This document shows, in pieces, positions 27,325 to 36,642 of a stretch of 62,571 bases of DNA; position 1 is the first letter of the stretch; the number at the start of each line of letters is the position of its first letter. The notes under the pieces are model-generated. The model was given only the letters and a program-made list of their open reading frames with translations. It did not search any database and was not told the DNA's origin. Both the position numbers and the translations under genes were made by a program. Source of the DNA: Clostridium sp. CAG:451 (GTDB lineage: Bacteria > Bacillota_I > Bacilli_A > RF39 > UBA660); the NCBI GenBank assembly GCA_000438295.1, contig FR901052.1:1-62571 (forward strand), in the 5' to 3' direction.

Positions 27325-28125
27325 TTACATTGTAGATATAGTAGTTGATGGAAAAATCATACCATATATAATAGAAATTACTATTGCAATAAATAAACCT
27401 AAAAATATATTACCTACACTTGTACCACCTTTAGAAAAGCAAGCTAGATTTATTGCATTAGAATTGCCATTTGGATTTTGTTGTTTTATCTTTTCAACCT
27501 CATCAGTTGCATATTTTACATAGATTTTGTTAAACATCAAGCCAGTAGCAAGTGCAATCACAAGTGATATTACTTTTCCTATAGATCCCAATAAATTACT
27601 TGATACAAACATTGCACAATATAAAACTAAACCTTGCCAAAACATTTTTCTGTAAAGTACATAAAGAGAAGAAAAGAAGAAAGCAGAGAAATTAAAATTA
27701 CGTGTAGTTATCTTCTCATAGTTTTTACCAATAAATGCTTTCAAGAAAGCCTCATCATCCATTGTATTAGAAAAATTTTGATTTACTACATTAATATTAG
27801 GCGTTGCTCCTTGGTTAGGCACTACCGTTTGTGCCATGTTATTTGTATTTACGCTATTTTGATTGATTCCAGTAGGTGTTTGCATAGTTACTGCTTGGTT
27901 AGGCATCGCTGGTTGTGCCATATTATTTACATCTACACTATTTTGATTAATTCCAGTGGACGTTTGAGCAGTAAACACTCCTTGATTTTGTGACACTTGA
28001 TTTACCATACTATTAGGTTGTCCACCAGTTACAGTAGAAGAAACTTGATTAGTAGTAGCTCCTTCACCCGTTGCAAATAAGTCACTCAAAGAATTTACAT
28101 TATTGTCAGTTGATTGATTATTCAT
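27325..28125 (-). CDS. DUF2628-like membrane protein with Gln/Asn-rich repeats
   Basis: A 266-residue protein. The first 125 residues are low-complexity, rich in Gln, Asn, Thr and Pro, with a 28-residue repeat (STGINQNSVDVNNMAQPAMPN and its copy). A globular part then begins at DEAFLKAFIGKNYEKITTRNFNFSAFFFS. That start resembles the DUF2628 family, cytoplasmic residues leading into three membrane helices (about 165-265). The open frame extends 21 codons upstream, but GGAGG stands before the ATG at 28123-28125. Function unknown; the low-complexity head is cytosolic. Probably monocistronic, convergent with rarA. Confidence 0.75.
   Translation of the reverse strand: MNNQSTDNNVNSLSDLFATGEGATTNQVSSTVTGGQPNSMVNQVSQNQGVFTAQTSTGINQNSVDVNNMAQPAMPNQAVTMQTPTGINQNSVNTNNMAQTVVPNQGATPNINVVNQNFSNTMDDEAFLKAFIGKNYEKITTRNFNFSAFFFSSLYVLYRKMFWQGLVLYCAMFVSSNLLGSIGKVISLVIALATGLMFNKIYVKYATDEVEKIKQQNPNGNSNAINLACFSKGGTSVGNIFLGLFIAIVISIIYGMIFPSTTISTM
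27811..27978 (-). repeat. 84-bp tandem repeat within the DUF2628-like gene
   Basis: Two tandem copies of an 84-bp unit (27811-27894 and 27895-27978) share the TTGGTTAGGC start and encode 28 residues each, so the repeat keeps the frame. A less similar third unit follows upstream in the protein. Copy number could vary between strains. Confidence 0.75.
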
Positions 28126-28315
28126 TTTTATTTGCCTCCATATCATATATAACCTCTTATAATCTATCTTACTATTATAGTATAACATATGAATTTCTAA
28201 TCTCTCACTATTTTTTATAAGTTAACATTCATTTTACATATATTTATTAATATTATTTCTTAGATATGAGTTTACTTCTAAAATCTCCAGTTCTTTTCTT
28301 TCATATTATTCACCA

Positions 28316-29035
28316 TTAAATATCTTCTTCATCTAATATTTCCTCTATATTTTTAGTATCTGTTATCTTTTTCCAACCAGATGAAGTAATTCCTGGTTCT
28401 ATTACTATTCTATTAACTAATTCTTCTAATAAAGAAGTGCCATCCTTTGGAACATTAAACGTAGCAGTTATTCTTATTTTATCATCATCTAAGTCAGTTG
28501 TATCAATACTAATTAAACTAGCATCTGTCTTATTAGTACTTTGACTAATTAAAGTTCTAATTAAAAACTCTTGTTCTTCACTACTTACTACTTTTAACCT
28601 ATATTTATCAAATTGCATCTTTTCAATATGTTTTAAATTAAGCTTACGAGTAATTCCTCTTAAAACAACATTAGCTAATAAAATAAATAAAGTTCCAACT
28701 AATGCTTCTAAAAGAAAGCCTGCTGCACATAAAGTACCAATCGCTGCATCACACCATAAAGTAGCAGCCGTATCAAGTCCTTTGATATTACCTTTATCTT
28801 TTAAGATAACACCAGCTCCTAAAAAACCGATACCACACACTACTTGGGAAGCTATTCTTGATACATCATAAGCATTAGTAAGCAAAGAAAAGCTTACAAA
28901 AAGAAACGATCCTAAACAGACTAATACATTAGTCCTTAAACCAATTACTCTTCTTCGCCATTGTCTTTCAAGACCTATTGCAAAACTAAGAGCAAAGGTA
29001 ACTATTATTCTTAATAAAAAATCTTGATAAATCAT
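28316..29035 (-). CDS. MgtC/SapB-family membrane protein
   Basis: A 239-residue protein. The first 130 residues form the MgtC membrane domain with the signature GLERQWRRRVIGLRTNVLVCLGSFLF and then VVCGIGFLGAGVILK. The C-terminal 95 residues form a small soluble ACT-like domain. Family members affect Mg2+ homeostasis, membrane ATPases or phosphate uptake, but the molecular activity is unsettled. It starts four bases after the second acyltransferase ends and closes the lipid operon. Confidence 0.88.
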   Translation of the reverse strand: MIYQDFLLRIIVTFALSFAIGLERQWRRRVIGLRTNVLVCLGSFLFVSFSLLTNAYDVSRIASQVVCGIGFLGAGVILKDKGNIKGLDTAATLWCDAAIGTLCAAGFLLEALVGTLFILLANVVLRGITRKLNLKHIEKMQFDKYRLKVVSSEEQEFLIRTLISQSTNKTDASLISIDTTDLDDDKIRITATFNVPKDGTSLLEELVNRIVIEPGITSSGWKKITDTKNIEEILDEEDI

Positions 29036-29039
29036 AATA

Positions 29040-29651
29040 TTATTTTTCCTCTCCTTCTAAATTTTCTCTCATTAATCTTTCTACTTCTTCATATAGTTTC
29101 TTATTAGCATCATCTAAGTCCATCTCTCCTACTTTAAAAGGAGTACCATATCTAATAGTTAAGTTCTTACTTCTAAATTTATAGTCACCAGTAAGACCAA
29201 AGGGAATGATGGTAGCATTAGTCTTTTTAGCCATTGATACGGTTCCAAACTTAAATGGTAATAGAAAAACATCTTTTGTTTTATTTCTAGTTCCTTCGGG
29301 GAATAATCCTATAGCTCCTCCACTATTTAATACTTTCAAAGCTTTATCAGTAGCATTATGATCTTTTATACTTCTATCAACAGGAATACAACCAACTAGT
29401 TTGAAAAACCAAGCCATTTTACCGTCAAAGTATTCTTTCTTAGCCATATAGTGTATTACTCTTTTAGTAGCCATTATCGTTAGACATTGATCATAAATAT
29501 GTTTATGGTTACCTACTATTAAGATAGGTCCCTCTTTTGGTATTACTTCTTTATTAATTATCTTAGGATTATAATAAAGTCTAAATAGTACTCGCATAAT
29601 AGGGGTTAATAATGAATAACCTATCTCTCCTTTAAATCTTTTCTTTCCCAC
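29040..29651 (-). CDS. 1-acyl-glycerol-3-phosphate acyltransferase (PlsC-like)
   Basis: A 203-residue PlsC-family acyltransferase. The HX4D catalytic motif is NHKHIYDQ near residue 49 and the acceptor-binding block is LFPEGTRNKT near 118. A short N-terminal hydrophobic patch suggests peripheral membrane attachment. It overlaps the acyl-CoA ligase by 20 bases. The two PlsC-like proteins in this operon differ (about 30-40% alike by eye), so they probably handle different acceptors or positions. Confidence 0.88.
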   Translation of the reverse strand: MGKKRFKGEIGYSLLTPIMRVLFRLYYNPKIINKEVIPKEGPILIVGNHKHIYDQCLTIMATKRVIHYMAKKEYFDGKMAWFFKLVGCIPVDRSIKDHNATDKALKVLNSGGAIGLFPEGTRNKTKDVFLLPFKFGTVSMAKKTNATIIPFGLTGDYKFRSKNLTIRYGTPFKVGEMDLDDANKKLYEEVERLMRENLEGEEK

Positions 29652-31401
29652 GTTCTTCTCTCCTTAGTTTATTGTTTTCTTCTTGTAGTTTTCTAAAGTC
29701 AACTTTCCCAACCATTGTTCTAGGTAGTGACTTTCTAAACTCATACTCATATACTTTAGCATATCTTGGTAAGTTTTTACTACAAAGTTCTTTTAATTCT
29801 TTGACTAGTTCTTCAGTTTCTCTATATCCTTTATTTAAGACAATAAAGGCTTTAGGTACTTCTTGTTTATAAGGATGAGGAATTCCTACCACACTAGATA
29901 ACATAACAGCTGGATGCTTTTCTAAGACTTCTTCTATTTGTACTGGATAAACATTATAGCCTGATGTTACTATTAGTCTTTTTAAACGACCTGTATACTT
30001 TATGAAGCCATTTTTATCCATCACTCCCAAATCACCAGAATGAAGCCAAACATTACCATCATCATGAATATGAAGAGCTCCATTAGTCTCTTTCTCATTA
30101 TTATAGTATCCTAGCATGACATTAGGACCACTGATACAAATTTCTCCCTCACTACCATATGGTACTTCGATATCTGACTCATTAAATATACCAATATAAC
30201 ATCCTGGAAAAGGAATACCAATTGAACCATATTCTAAGATGTTCTTAAATCCTAGACAAACAGCTGCTAAACATTCGCTCATTCCATAACCTTGTACTAT
30301 TCTAGTACTTGCTCCATGTTCACTTAAGTATTTATTTATTCTTTTTTCTAGACTAAGACTTAAGGTATCCCCACCAGATATAATATATTTTATATAATTA
30401 AGTTTAATCCTATCTTGTCTTTCACTCTTCATCATCGCTTCAAATAAAGTAGGAACACCAATTACAAATTCTGGTCTATGTTTCATTAGAATCTTATCAA
30501 ACTCTTGGGCTTTAAACTGGGGAATTAAAATACATTCTGCTCCTACACATAATGGAGCATAAACACATACACCTAAACCAAAGCCATGAAAAATAGGCAT
30601 TATTGATAAACATTTATCCCCTACTTCTAACTCATCAAAGACAATCTTTGCTTGTTCCGTTAAAGCAATAAAATTACCATTTGATAAGACAATTGCCTTA
30701 GGACTACCAGTTGATCCTCCACTATGAAGCATAACAGCTTGTGAGTTTTTTCTACCTAGAAAATGATAATCGCTCTTATAATCCTTACCACTATTCATAA
30801 ACTGATTCCAATAAACATATTTACTATTATTCTTAGGTAATTTAGTCTTTAATCCTATTGATAAATTATATCCTACTTTAGTCAAAAATGGCATCGAATC
30901 ACTTGGTCTTACTAATATTATCTTATAAACGTCTGTTGCTTCAATCACATTCTTTAACTTATCATAATCCATATCAATTAAAACCATCATAACTGATCCT
31001 GTATTAATTAAATCATCTCTTATTTCATTTTCACTAGCTAAGGGATGAAGCATATTAGATATAGCTCCTATCTTATTTAAAGCTAGAAAAGAAATAACCC
31101 CTTCTGGAGTATTAGGCATACAAATAGTTACTACATCATTCTTTCTTATTCCATAACTTAAGAAAGAATTAGCACATAAATCAACTTCTCTTAATAACTC
31201 TCTATAAGTAGTCTTCTTTCCAAAATAATCAAAAGCATTGTTATTAGGATACTTCTTCATATTTCTTTTAAAATTATCATACAAGGATATATCTGGTATA
31301 TAAAGATTCATATCCCCTTTCTTATAATATTTACTCCAAGGAGCTTTAGGCTTCTTCTTAAATCCTAAAAATCTAAAAAACTTCATATCTAATATACTCA
31401 A
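29632..31401 (-). CDS. Long-chain acyl-CoA/acyl-ACP ligase (AMP-binding)
   Basis: A 589-residue adenylate-forming enzyme that activates a fatty acid with ATP. The AMP-binding P-loop is AVMLHSGGSTGSPKAIVLS, A5 is GYGMSECLA, A7-A8 is YTGRLKRLIVTSGYNVYPVQIEE, and the catalytic lysine motif is LPRTMVGKVDF. It lies between two PlsC-type acyltransferases, overlapping the first by four bases and the second by 20. The arrangement recalls Aas, where an acyltransferase and an acyl-ACP synthetase are fused to reacylate lysophospholipid. The cluster may recycle or scavenge fatty acids into phospholipid; this is inferred. Confidence 0.88.
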   Translation of the reverse strand: MSILDMKFFRFLGFKKKPKAPWSKYYKKGDMNLYIPDISLYDNFKRNMKKYPNNNAFDYFGKKTTYRELLREVDLCANSFLSYGIRKNDVVTICMPNTPEGVISFLALNKIGAISNMLHPLASENEIRDDLINTGSVMMVLIDMDYDKLKNVIEATDVYKIILVRPSDSMPFLTKVGYNLSIGLKTKLPKNNSKYVYWNQFMNSGKDYKSDYHFLGRKNSQAVMLHSGGSTGSPKAIVLSNGNFIALTEQAKIVFDELEVGDKCLSIMPIFHGFGLGVCVYAPLCVGAECILIPQFKAQEFDKILMKHRPEFVIGVPTLFEAMMKSERQDRIKLNYIKYIISGGDTLSLSLEKRINKYLSEHGASTRIVQGYGMSECLAAVCLGFKNILEYGSIGIPFPGCYIGIFNESDIEVPYGSEGEICISGPNVMLGYYNNEKETNGALHIHDDGNVWLHSGDLGVMDKNGFIKYTGRLKRLIVTSGYNVYPVQIEEVLEKHPAVMLSSVVGIPHPYKQEVPKAFIVLNKGYRETEELVKELKELCSKNLPRYAKVYEYEFRKSLPRTMVGKVDFRKLQEENNKLRREERGKEKI

Positions 31402-31982
31402 TTGTTAACCTTCTTTCTTTTAAGTTCACTACTAATAAAACTTCTTAATTTATTATTTTCTATATCTAACTCATCTACTACTTTATATGGCTTATAAAAC
31501 TCAATAGTGACACTTTTTCTAAATAGTTTATATTTATTAGTTATCGTAAAAGGTACTAATAAGGTATCTGTATCTTTAGCCATTTTAACTGCTCCTATTT
31601 TAAAAGGAAGAGTCATATCTTCTGTTCTATTAATAGTGCCTTCTGGAAATATTCCTATTACTTTTTTATTATTTAAAGCTTCCTTAGCATTTCTTAAAGC
31701 ATCTTTATCATGAATCTTTCTATTAACAGGAATTATTCCCATATGTTTAAAGACTAATCCTTTAACTCCTTTTACTAAGCTATCTTTAGCTAGAAAGTGA
31801 ATAGTTCTTTTAGAAGCTGACATTAATAGTAATGGATCTAAATAACTAGTATGATTACCTGCTAAAACAAAACTACCACTAGAAGGAATATTTTCTCTTC
31901 CTATATAAGTTGGTTTATAGAAGAAATTAAATAGTACTCTAATTACTGGTCTTGATATTTTATATAAAATTTCATCTTTCAT
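31398..31982 (-). CDS. 1-acyl-glycerol-3-phosphate acyltransferase (PlsC-like)
   Basis: A 194-residue PlsC-family protein and first gene of the lipid operon. NHTSYLDP is the HX4D motif and IFPEGTINRT the acceptor-binding block. ATG follows an AGGTAG-type site, and its stop overlaps the ligase start by four bases. Start region MKDEILYKISRPVIRVLFNFF is amphipathic, as in peripheral membrane acyltransferases. Confidence 0.88.
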   Translation of the reverse strand: MKDEILYKISRPVIRVLFNFFYKPTYIGRENIPSSGSFVLAGNHTSYLDPLLLMSASKRTIHFLAKDSLVKGVKGLVFKHMGIIPVNRKIHDKDALRNAKEALNNKKVIGIFPEGTINRTEDMTLPFKIGAVKMAKDTDTLLVPFTITNKYKLFRKSVTIEFYKPYKVVDELDIENNKLRSFISSELKRKKVNN

Positions 31983-32032
31983 ATATCTACCTCACACTAT
32001 TAATTATACTATACTTTTTTAATTTTATAGAA

Positions 32033-32058
32033 AAAAGTTAATCATTAATGACTAACTT
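32033..32058 (-). terminator. Terminator after the MATE fusion gene
   Basis: On the minus strand the stem AGTTA(G)TCATT with ATGA(T)TAACT is followed by TTTTTTC, and the stop codon is within the stem. Confidence 0.75.
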
Positions 32059-34024
32059 CTCTTATTACTTGTTCTAATAATTCAGCTGTTTTCTCTACTC
32101 CTAAATAATCAACATTTAAAGCTATATCATAATTAGCAAAATCATACCAATCTCTATTAGTATAATACTTGTAATGTTTTGCTCTTTCACTATTTATCTT
32201 ATTTATTTCTTTTAAAGCTTTATCTTCTTCTAAGTTATAGTATTTAACTGCTCTTTTAACTTTATCTTGACTACTACTATATAAGAATACTTTAATAGTA
32301 TCTTTATTATCTTTTAGGATATAGTCAGCACAACGTCCAACAATAACACAAGACTCTTTTTTTGCTAAATCTTTTATAACTTTTTCTTCGGCTATAAAGA
32401 TTCTATCATCATTATTATCTATATACTTAAATGAAGCAAGCTTCTGATTATTTGCTTCTACATATTCTTTAGATAATCCACTTTTCTTACTAATTAGATT
32501 TATTAAATTCTTATCATAAAAGTTAAGTCCCATTCTCTTAGCAAGTAGTTCTCCTACATAGTGTCCACCACTACCATACTCACGAGATATAGTTATTACT
32601 ATCTTTTTACCTTTATAAGTATTATTAACCTTTATATCTTCTAGATTAGTAGGTTTTTCTTTAATAGATAGTTTTCTATATTCAGAATAGAAAATGACTA
32701 GGGCAATAAAGAATGTTATAGCGTCAGCAATTGGTCCTGCATTTAACACTCCATAAATACCTTTATGTAAATAAATAGCCATAAAACAAGCGATTGGAAT
32801 AAATAAAATTATTTGTCTTATAAAAGATACCATTGTCGCTTTCTTAACATTTCCAAGAGATTGTACAGTAATTGAAGTTGTCATTTCTAAGAAGTTAAGT
32901 CCCATTACTAATAAGAATGAATGACATATTACAACAGCAAACTCTAAGAATAATTTATAATTAGGATCACTATTTGTAATAAAGATACTAACTATCTCTT
33001 TTGGGAAAAGATAGAAAATAATATTGAATATTAATCCAACTACTAAGTTTATAGTTAGTACTTTTCTTAATGTTTCTTTTACTCTTTCATAGTTTCCTGC
33101 TCCATAATTAAACCCAATAATAGGTTGGGCTCCAATAGATATTCCTAAGATAGTAGAAATATATAGACTATTTATCTTAGAGATAACTCCATAAACTGAT
33201 AATGGTATATCTGCCCCATATTTAGTTAATGCTCCATACTTAGTCATCATATTATTCATGAAAACAAACAAAGCAAGGACTGTTGATTGAGTAATAAATG
33301 ATGACAAGCCAAGTCCTAAAGTTCTTGTAATACTCTTATCTACTTTAAATGATTCCTTTTCTAGTTTTACTAATTTTACTTTTCTAAGATAAAGTATTGC
33401 CATTACAAATGATACTATTTGCCCAATAACTGTAGCAATAGCTCCTCCTTTTACTCCCATATTAAAGGTAAAGATAAAGATTGGATCTAGTATAATATTC
33501 AAAATAGCTCCTACTACTAGTAAAACCATTGAGTATTTTGGTGAACCATCTGCTCTAATTAATTGTGATAAAGCAGAATAAATTATCATGAAAGGAGCTC
33601 CAAGAATGATTATTTTTCCATAATCTACCGCATACTGATAAACATTTTCAGTACACCCAAACATATAAACTAATTTTGGTAAGAAGAAATAAGCAATAAC
33701 ACTTAGTATTATAGAAAAGATTATAGAAACAGTAACCGCATTTCCTACTATTTTTCCTCCTTCCTCTTTTTTGCCTTCACCTAGCTTCAATGATAAATTA
33801 GCGGCTGCTCCATTACCAATTAAACCAGCTACTGCATTAAAAATAATAACTAAAGGAAAAATAACATTAGTAGCAGCATTTCCTAATGTACCTACCCCCT
33901 TTCCAATAAAGATTTGATCAACAATATTATAAACCGAATTTATAAGCATACTAATAACACAAGGTATAGCAAATGAAATTAATAGTTTATTAATATTTTC
34001 CTTTCCAAGATCTACTTTTTTCAT
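32045..34024 (-). CDS. MATE transporter fused to cytidylate-kinase-like domain
   Basis: A 659-residue two-domain protein. Residues about 1-450 are a MATE-family efflux transporter with twelve membrane spans (start GKENINKLLISFAIPCVISM; later GAPFMIIYSALSQLIRADG). After a polar linker at about 455-470 a cytidylate-kinase-like domain begins (VITISREYGSGGHYVGELLAKRMGLNFYDK, then SCVIVGRCADYIL). That domain has a modified P-loop, SREYGSGG, in place of GPxGSGKS. Such fusions occur in other Bacillota, but the role of the kinase half, perhaps sensing or modifying a nucleotide, is unknown. No frameshift joins the two parts. Confidence 0.88.
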   Translation of the reverse strand: MKKVDLGKENINKLLISFAIPCVISMLINSVYNIVDQIFIGKGVGTLGNAATNVIFPLVIIFNAVAGLIGNGAAANLSLKLGEGKKEEGGKIVGNAVTVSIIFSIILSVIAYFFLPKLVYMFGCTENVYQYAVDYGKIIILGAPFMIIYSALSQLIRADGSPKYSMVLLVVGAILNIILDPIFIFTFNMGVKGGAIATVIGQIVSFVMAILYLRKVKLVKLEKESFKVDKSITRTLGLGLSSFITQSTVLALFVFMNNMMTKYGALTKYGADIPLSVYGVISKINSLYISTILGISIGAQPIIGFNYGAGNYERVKETLRKVLTINLVVGLIFNIIFYLFPKEIVSIFITNSDPNYKLFLEFAVVICHSFLLVMGLNFLEMTTSITVQSLGNVKKATMVSFIRQIILFIPIACFMAIYLHKGIYGVLNAGPIADAITFFIALVIFYSEYRKLSIKEKPTNLEDIKVNNTYKGKKIVITISREYGSGGHYVGELLAKRMGLNFYDKNLINLISKKSGLSKEYVEANNQKLASFKYIDNNDDRIFIAEEKVIKDLAKKESCVIVGRCADYILKDNKDTIKVFLYSSSQDKVKRAVKYYNLEEDKALKEINKINSERAKHYKYYTNRDWYDFANYDIALNVDYLGVEKTAELLEQVIREVSH

Positions 34025-34697
34025 AAAACACCTCTTTCTTGCTTTTTTAACAGCTTTTACAATATATCACATTTTAATTTTTTTCGTAAGCAAAAATTTT
34101 ATAATTATTTTTATTTATAAAAATGAAAAAGACCTAGGGCTTCAAAAGTTTCCCAGGCACATCACGATAATTAATATATACTATTTATTTAAAATGCAAT
34201 ACTTTTAAAAAGACTGATTAAATAAAATTCAAACTTTCCACTTGGTAACATTTACTATTTTAATCAATCCTAATTTAGAATTGATTATCTATTTATTCTC
34301 GATACTTATAAAAGTTCGAACAAATTCGTCAATGGTGCCCTTTTGGTGGAAGTACAACAATTTTAATTGATAAGATGTAATAAATGACTAACTACTCATA
34401 CACTAAACTTCAACCGTTGAAAGAGAATTTAAATATATAATTATTTCTTTTTTTAATAATTCACTATATTTATATATCATTTTACTCACCAATGTCATTA
34501 CAAAGTAAAGCTTGGACTTCGTCAAGCACTTATCCGAATTTTACTTTCAATTGTTTTAATAAACTATAAATAAACTCGAACCGAAACAAGTAGTTCGAAT
34601 ATCAATCACTATGGTGCGTGAGTTATACACGTTTGGAAATTTTAAAAAGATTAATTTCTGCAATTATTATACTATAATATTTATTAAAATAGAATAC
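34025..34697. other. Non-coding left edge of the island
   Basis: About 670 bases without a gene. It holds a CCTGGG/CCCTAGG hairpin followed by TTTTT on the minus strand (about 34130-34155, a likely terminator) and the left 55-bp repeat (34265-34319). Beyond that is ATGGTGCC (34332-34339), the reverse complement of a tRNA 3' end GGCACCAT. A looser third version (AGTTCGA, 12 bases, ATGGTGC) occurs near 34594-34617. A short open stretch, MTLVSKMIYKYSELLKKEI, on the minus strand has no clear start site. Confidence 0.55.
34265..34319. repeat. Left 55-bp direct repeat (possible att site)
   Basis: Matches 40491-40545 at 53 of 55 positions in the same orientation. The right copy is the natural 3' flank and terminator stem of tRNA-Thr; this left copy lacks the T run of that terminator, as expected for a copy made by integration. 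Confidence 0.8.
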
Positions 34698-35783
34698 TTA
34701 TTTTGTATAATTACTTGTATTTTGATAACTTAAAGCATTATTTACCTCACTTTTATAACAATCAGATAATCTAATCATGCCGTCTGGATTAATCCTAATC
34801 TCTCCATTGTTAACAATAGGAATATCTAAAGTCTCTAATATTTTTAAATCACTATCTGACACTAAATCTGTATGTCCCAATATATCCATTAAATAACAAA
34901 GTTGATTTATTTTTTCTGGATTATTTTTAATTTTTTTATGAAAATCACTTGCTAATATAGTTCCAATAACATATCTCTGCCTTTTATAAAATTGTAAAGA
35001 ACCAGATTTTACAATTTCATTCAAATAATATTCACCTTTTGTAGATAATAACTCATAAATTTTTGAATCTTTATCAATAGAATTCAAATAATTCAATAGA
35101 ATATCTTGTGTAATACAATTATTATTTTGTCTATATAGTCTTAATAATATGTTTTCAAAAATTATAGCACCAGCATCATCATAAGTTTCAACTAATCTAT
35201 TATTTTTATGTGTTATTATTTCATCACTATTATAATTTGTAGTTTCAAAAAGATAATCCTGTAATAAAAATTCCATCGTAATAGTTGATGTTTCTCCTAA
35301 GAATTGTTTTATTGTACTATCTTGATTTTTAGGTTGACTAAATTTGTGGGTTATTTCGTGAGTTATAGTAAAAATATCATCTAAATTTTCAGCATAATCT
35401 ATATGCACAAATCCATCTTTTCTTACTTCAGATTTATTATTTCTATGCTGACCATCATATTCTTCTGTTTGATTTTTATCTAATATTTTATAAAATTTGA
35501 CAGAGTAATCTTCTTTGTCATTATATATATTTTTTTCTTGTAATATATTTTGGAACATATAAGAATACTCTGGTTTTATGGAATTAAAAAAATTTACAAC
35601 AGTTTGGATAGAAGTATTTAATGAAACATTTGATGAATATTCCTTTAAGTCTAATTTTGGTGTATTCTCAATTATTATATATGCAAGTTTTACAATTTCG
35701 TCAAAATACTTTAGATGATATTGTAATCCATAATCATTTATTGAATTTTGTATTGCCGAATTAAGTTTATTATAATAATCCAT
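34698..35783 (-). CDS. Zinc metallopeptidase, M3-like (HEITH)
   Basis: A 361-residue protein with a gluzincin motif FTITHEITHKF near residue 140 (HEITH is HExxH) and a probable third ligand Glu in FLGETSTITMEFLLQDYLF, about 25 residues later, the spacing of M3 oligopeptidases. The rest is helical. It is shorter than M3 enzymes (about 600 residues) and has no signal peptide, so it acts in the cytoplasm. It is last in a three-gene operon, 23 bases after the ASCH gene. A related compact peptidase occurs at 58090-59400. The target is unknown. Confidence 0.72.
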   Translation of the reverse strand: MDYYNKLNSAIQNSINDYGLQYHLKYFDEIVKLAYIIIENTPKLDLKEYSSNVSLNTSIQTVVNFFNSIKPEYSYMFQNILQEKNIYNDKEDYSVKFYKILDKNQTEEYDGQHRNNKSEVRKDGFVHIDYAENLDDIFTITHEITHKFSQPKNQDSTIKQFLGETSTITMEFLLQDYLFETTNYNSDEIITHKNNRLVETYDDAGAIIFENILLRLYRQNNNCITQDILLNYLNSIDKDSKIYELLSTKGEYYLNEIVKSGSLQFYKRQRYVIGTILASDFHKKIKNNPEKINQLCYLMDILGHTDLVSDSDLKILETLDIPIVNNGEIRINPDGMIRLSDCYKSEVNNALSYQNTSNYTK

Positions 35784-35806
35784 TTTATCACCAACCTCAC
35801 ATTTAA

Positions 35807-36148
35807 TTATTTTACTATGTTAAACTTAATACCTACGATTTTACTATTAATAACTTCTTCTTTTCCAAATATATCATAAAATGCACTCATTAATTCTTCT
35901 TTTGTATAACCTAAAACATTATTGGATAAAATTTCTTTATGTTTCCATAATTCATCTATATTATTGAAAACAAATTTTTCAACTACACTGGCTAAAATAT
36001 ATAAGTTATCATTATCTAACACTCTGAATTTTATTTTATCGCCTTGATTAATATTCTCTGATTTTTCATTTAATAGTCTAAATTCAATATTTTTCTTACC
36101 TGATAACATATCATCATAAACGCTTTTATATATTCTATATTCTATCAT
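35807..36148 (-). CDS. ASCH-domain protein
   Basis: A 113-residue single-domain protein. YDDMLSGKKNIEFRLLNEKSENINQGDKIKFRVL is the ASCH pattern (GxKxxExR...I..GD.I.F). ASCH is a PUA-like beta barrel thought to bind RNA; some members hydrolyse N4-acetylcytidine. The frame starts with TTG at 36157 directly against the GAGGAAG site. I prefer the ATG at 36146-36148, nine bases from it. It begins just past the stop of the 129-residue gene and leads into the metallopeptidase gene. Confidence 0.85.
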   Translation of the reverse strand: MIEYRIYKSVYDDMLSGKKNIEFRLLNEKSENINQGDKIKFRVLDNDNLYILASVVEKFVFNNIDELWKHKEILSNNVLGYTKEELMSAFYDIFGKEEVINSKIVGIKFNIVK

Positions 36149-36149
36149 A

Positions 36150-36539
36150 TTATTCAACTTCCTCTAAGCTTAAAAATTCACAATATTTATCTAGCCATTC
36201 TTTATCATTAGTAACGTGTTCTTTGACTTGATCTGTTTTAAACACCTGTATATCATTTTCACACATATCTTCTATTAATTTTAAATATGATACTCTATCT
36301 TTATCAAAGAAGAAACTTCTCAAAAAATAAACTGTTGTCTTATCATTTTTTTCAAACACTAGTTTTCTAAATTCTTCTGCGCTTATTTGAGTATGTTGTT
36401 CCCAGTTTTCTCCTTTACCACTTATAAAGCAAATATTAGTTACATAGTTATTTATGAGATAATTTCTTCTAATATAATTTAATAACTTCTCGTCCTTATG
36501 GGAACCAGGCCTTGCAATTAAATCTATCATTTTTTTCAT
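36150..36539 (-). CDS. Hypothetical protein, first gene of ASCH operon
   Basis: A 129-residue soluble protein I do not recognise. It has alternating strands and helices (LIARPGSHKDEKLLNYIRRN, then NICFISGKG, then TTVYFLRSFFF), consistent with a small Rossmann-like alpha/beta fold. No catalytic motif is clear, though SGKG could be a loop. GAGGTGAA precedes the ATG. It is first of three tightly packed genes with ASCH and the metallopeptidase, and a good promoter stands 28 bases upstream. Confidence 0.55.
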   Translation of the reverse strand: MKKMIDLIARPGSHKDEKLLNYIRRNYLINNYVTNICFISGKGENWEQHTQISAEEFRKLVFEKNDKTTVYFLRSFFFDKDRVSYLKLIEDMCENDIQVFKTDQVKEHVTNDKEWLDKYCEFLSLEEVE

Positions 36540-36567
36540 AATTCACCTCATTATCATTTATATAATT

Positions 36568-36596
36568 ATTATACCATAATTTTAATAAAAATCTTG
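36568..36596 (-). promoter_or_regulatory. Promoter of the ASCH/metallopeptidase operon
   Basis: On the minus strand TATAAT (36568-36573) is preceded by TATGG, an extended -10 element. The -35 box is weak (CAAGAT at 36591-36596). Confidence 0.55.
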
Positions 36597-36642
36597 ATTA
36601 TTTCAGATTATATATCTTCATTAAAAATTTTTGAAAATATAA

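Noticed and set aside
34130..34155. Possible riboswitch upstream of the MATE fusion gene
   Set aside because: Only a simple hairpin with a T run can be seen; it fits a terminator from the island side.
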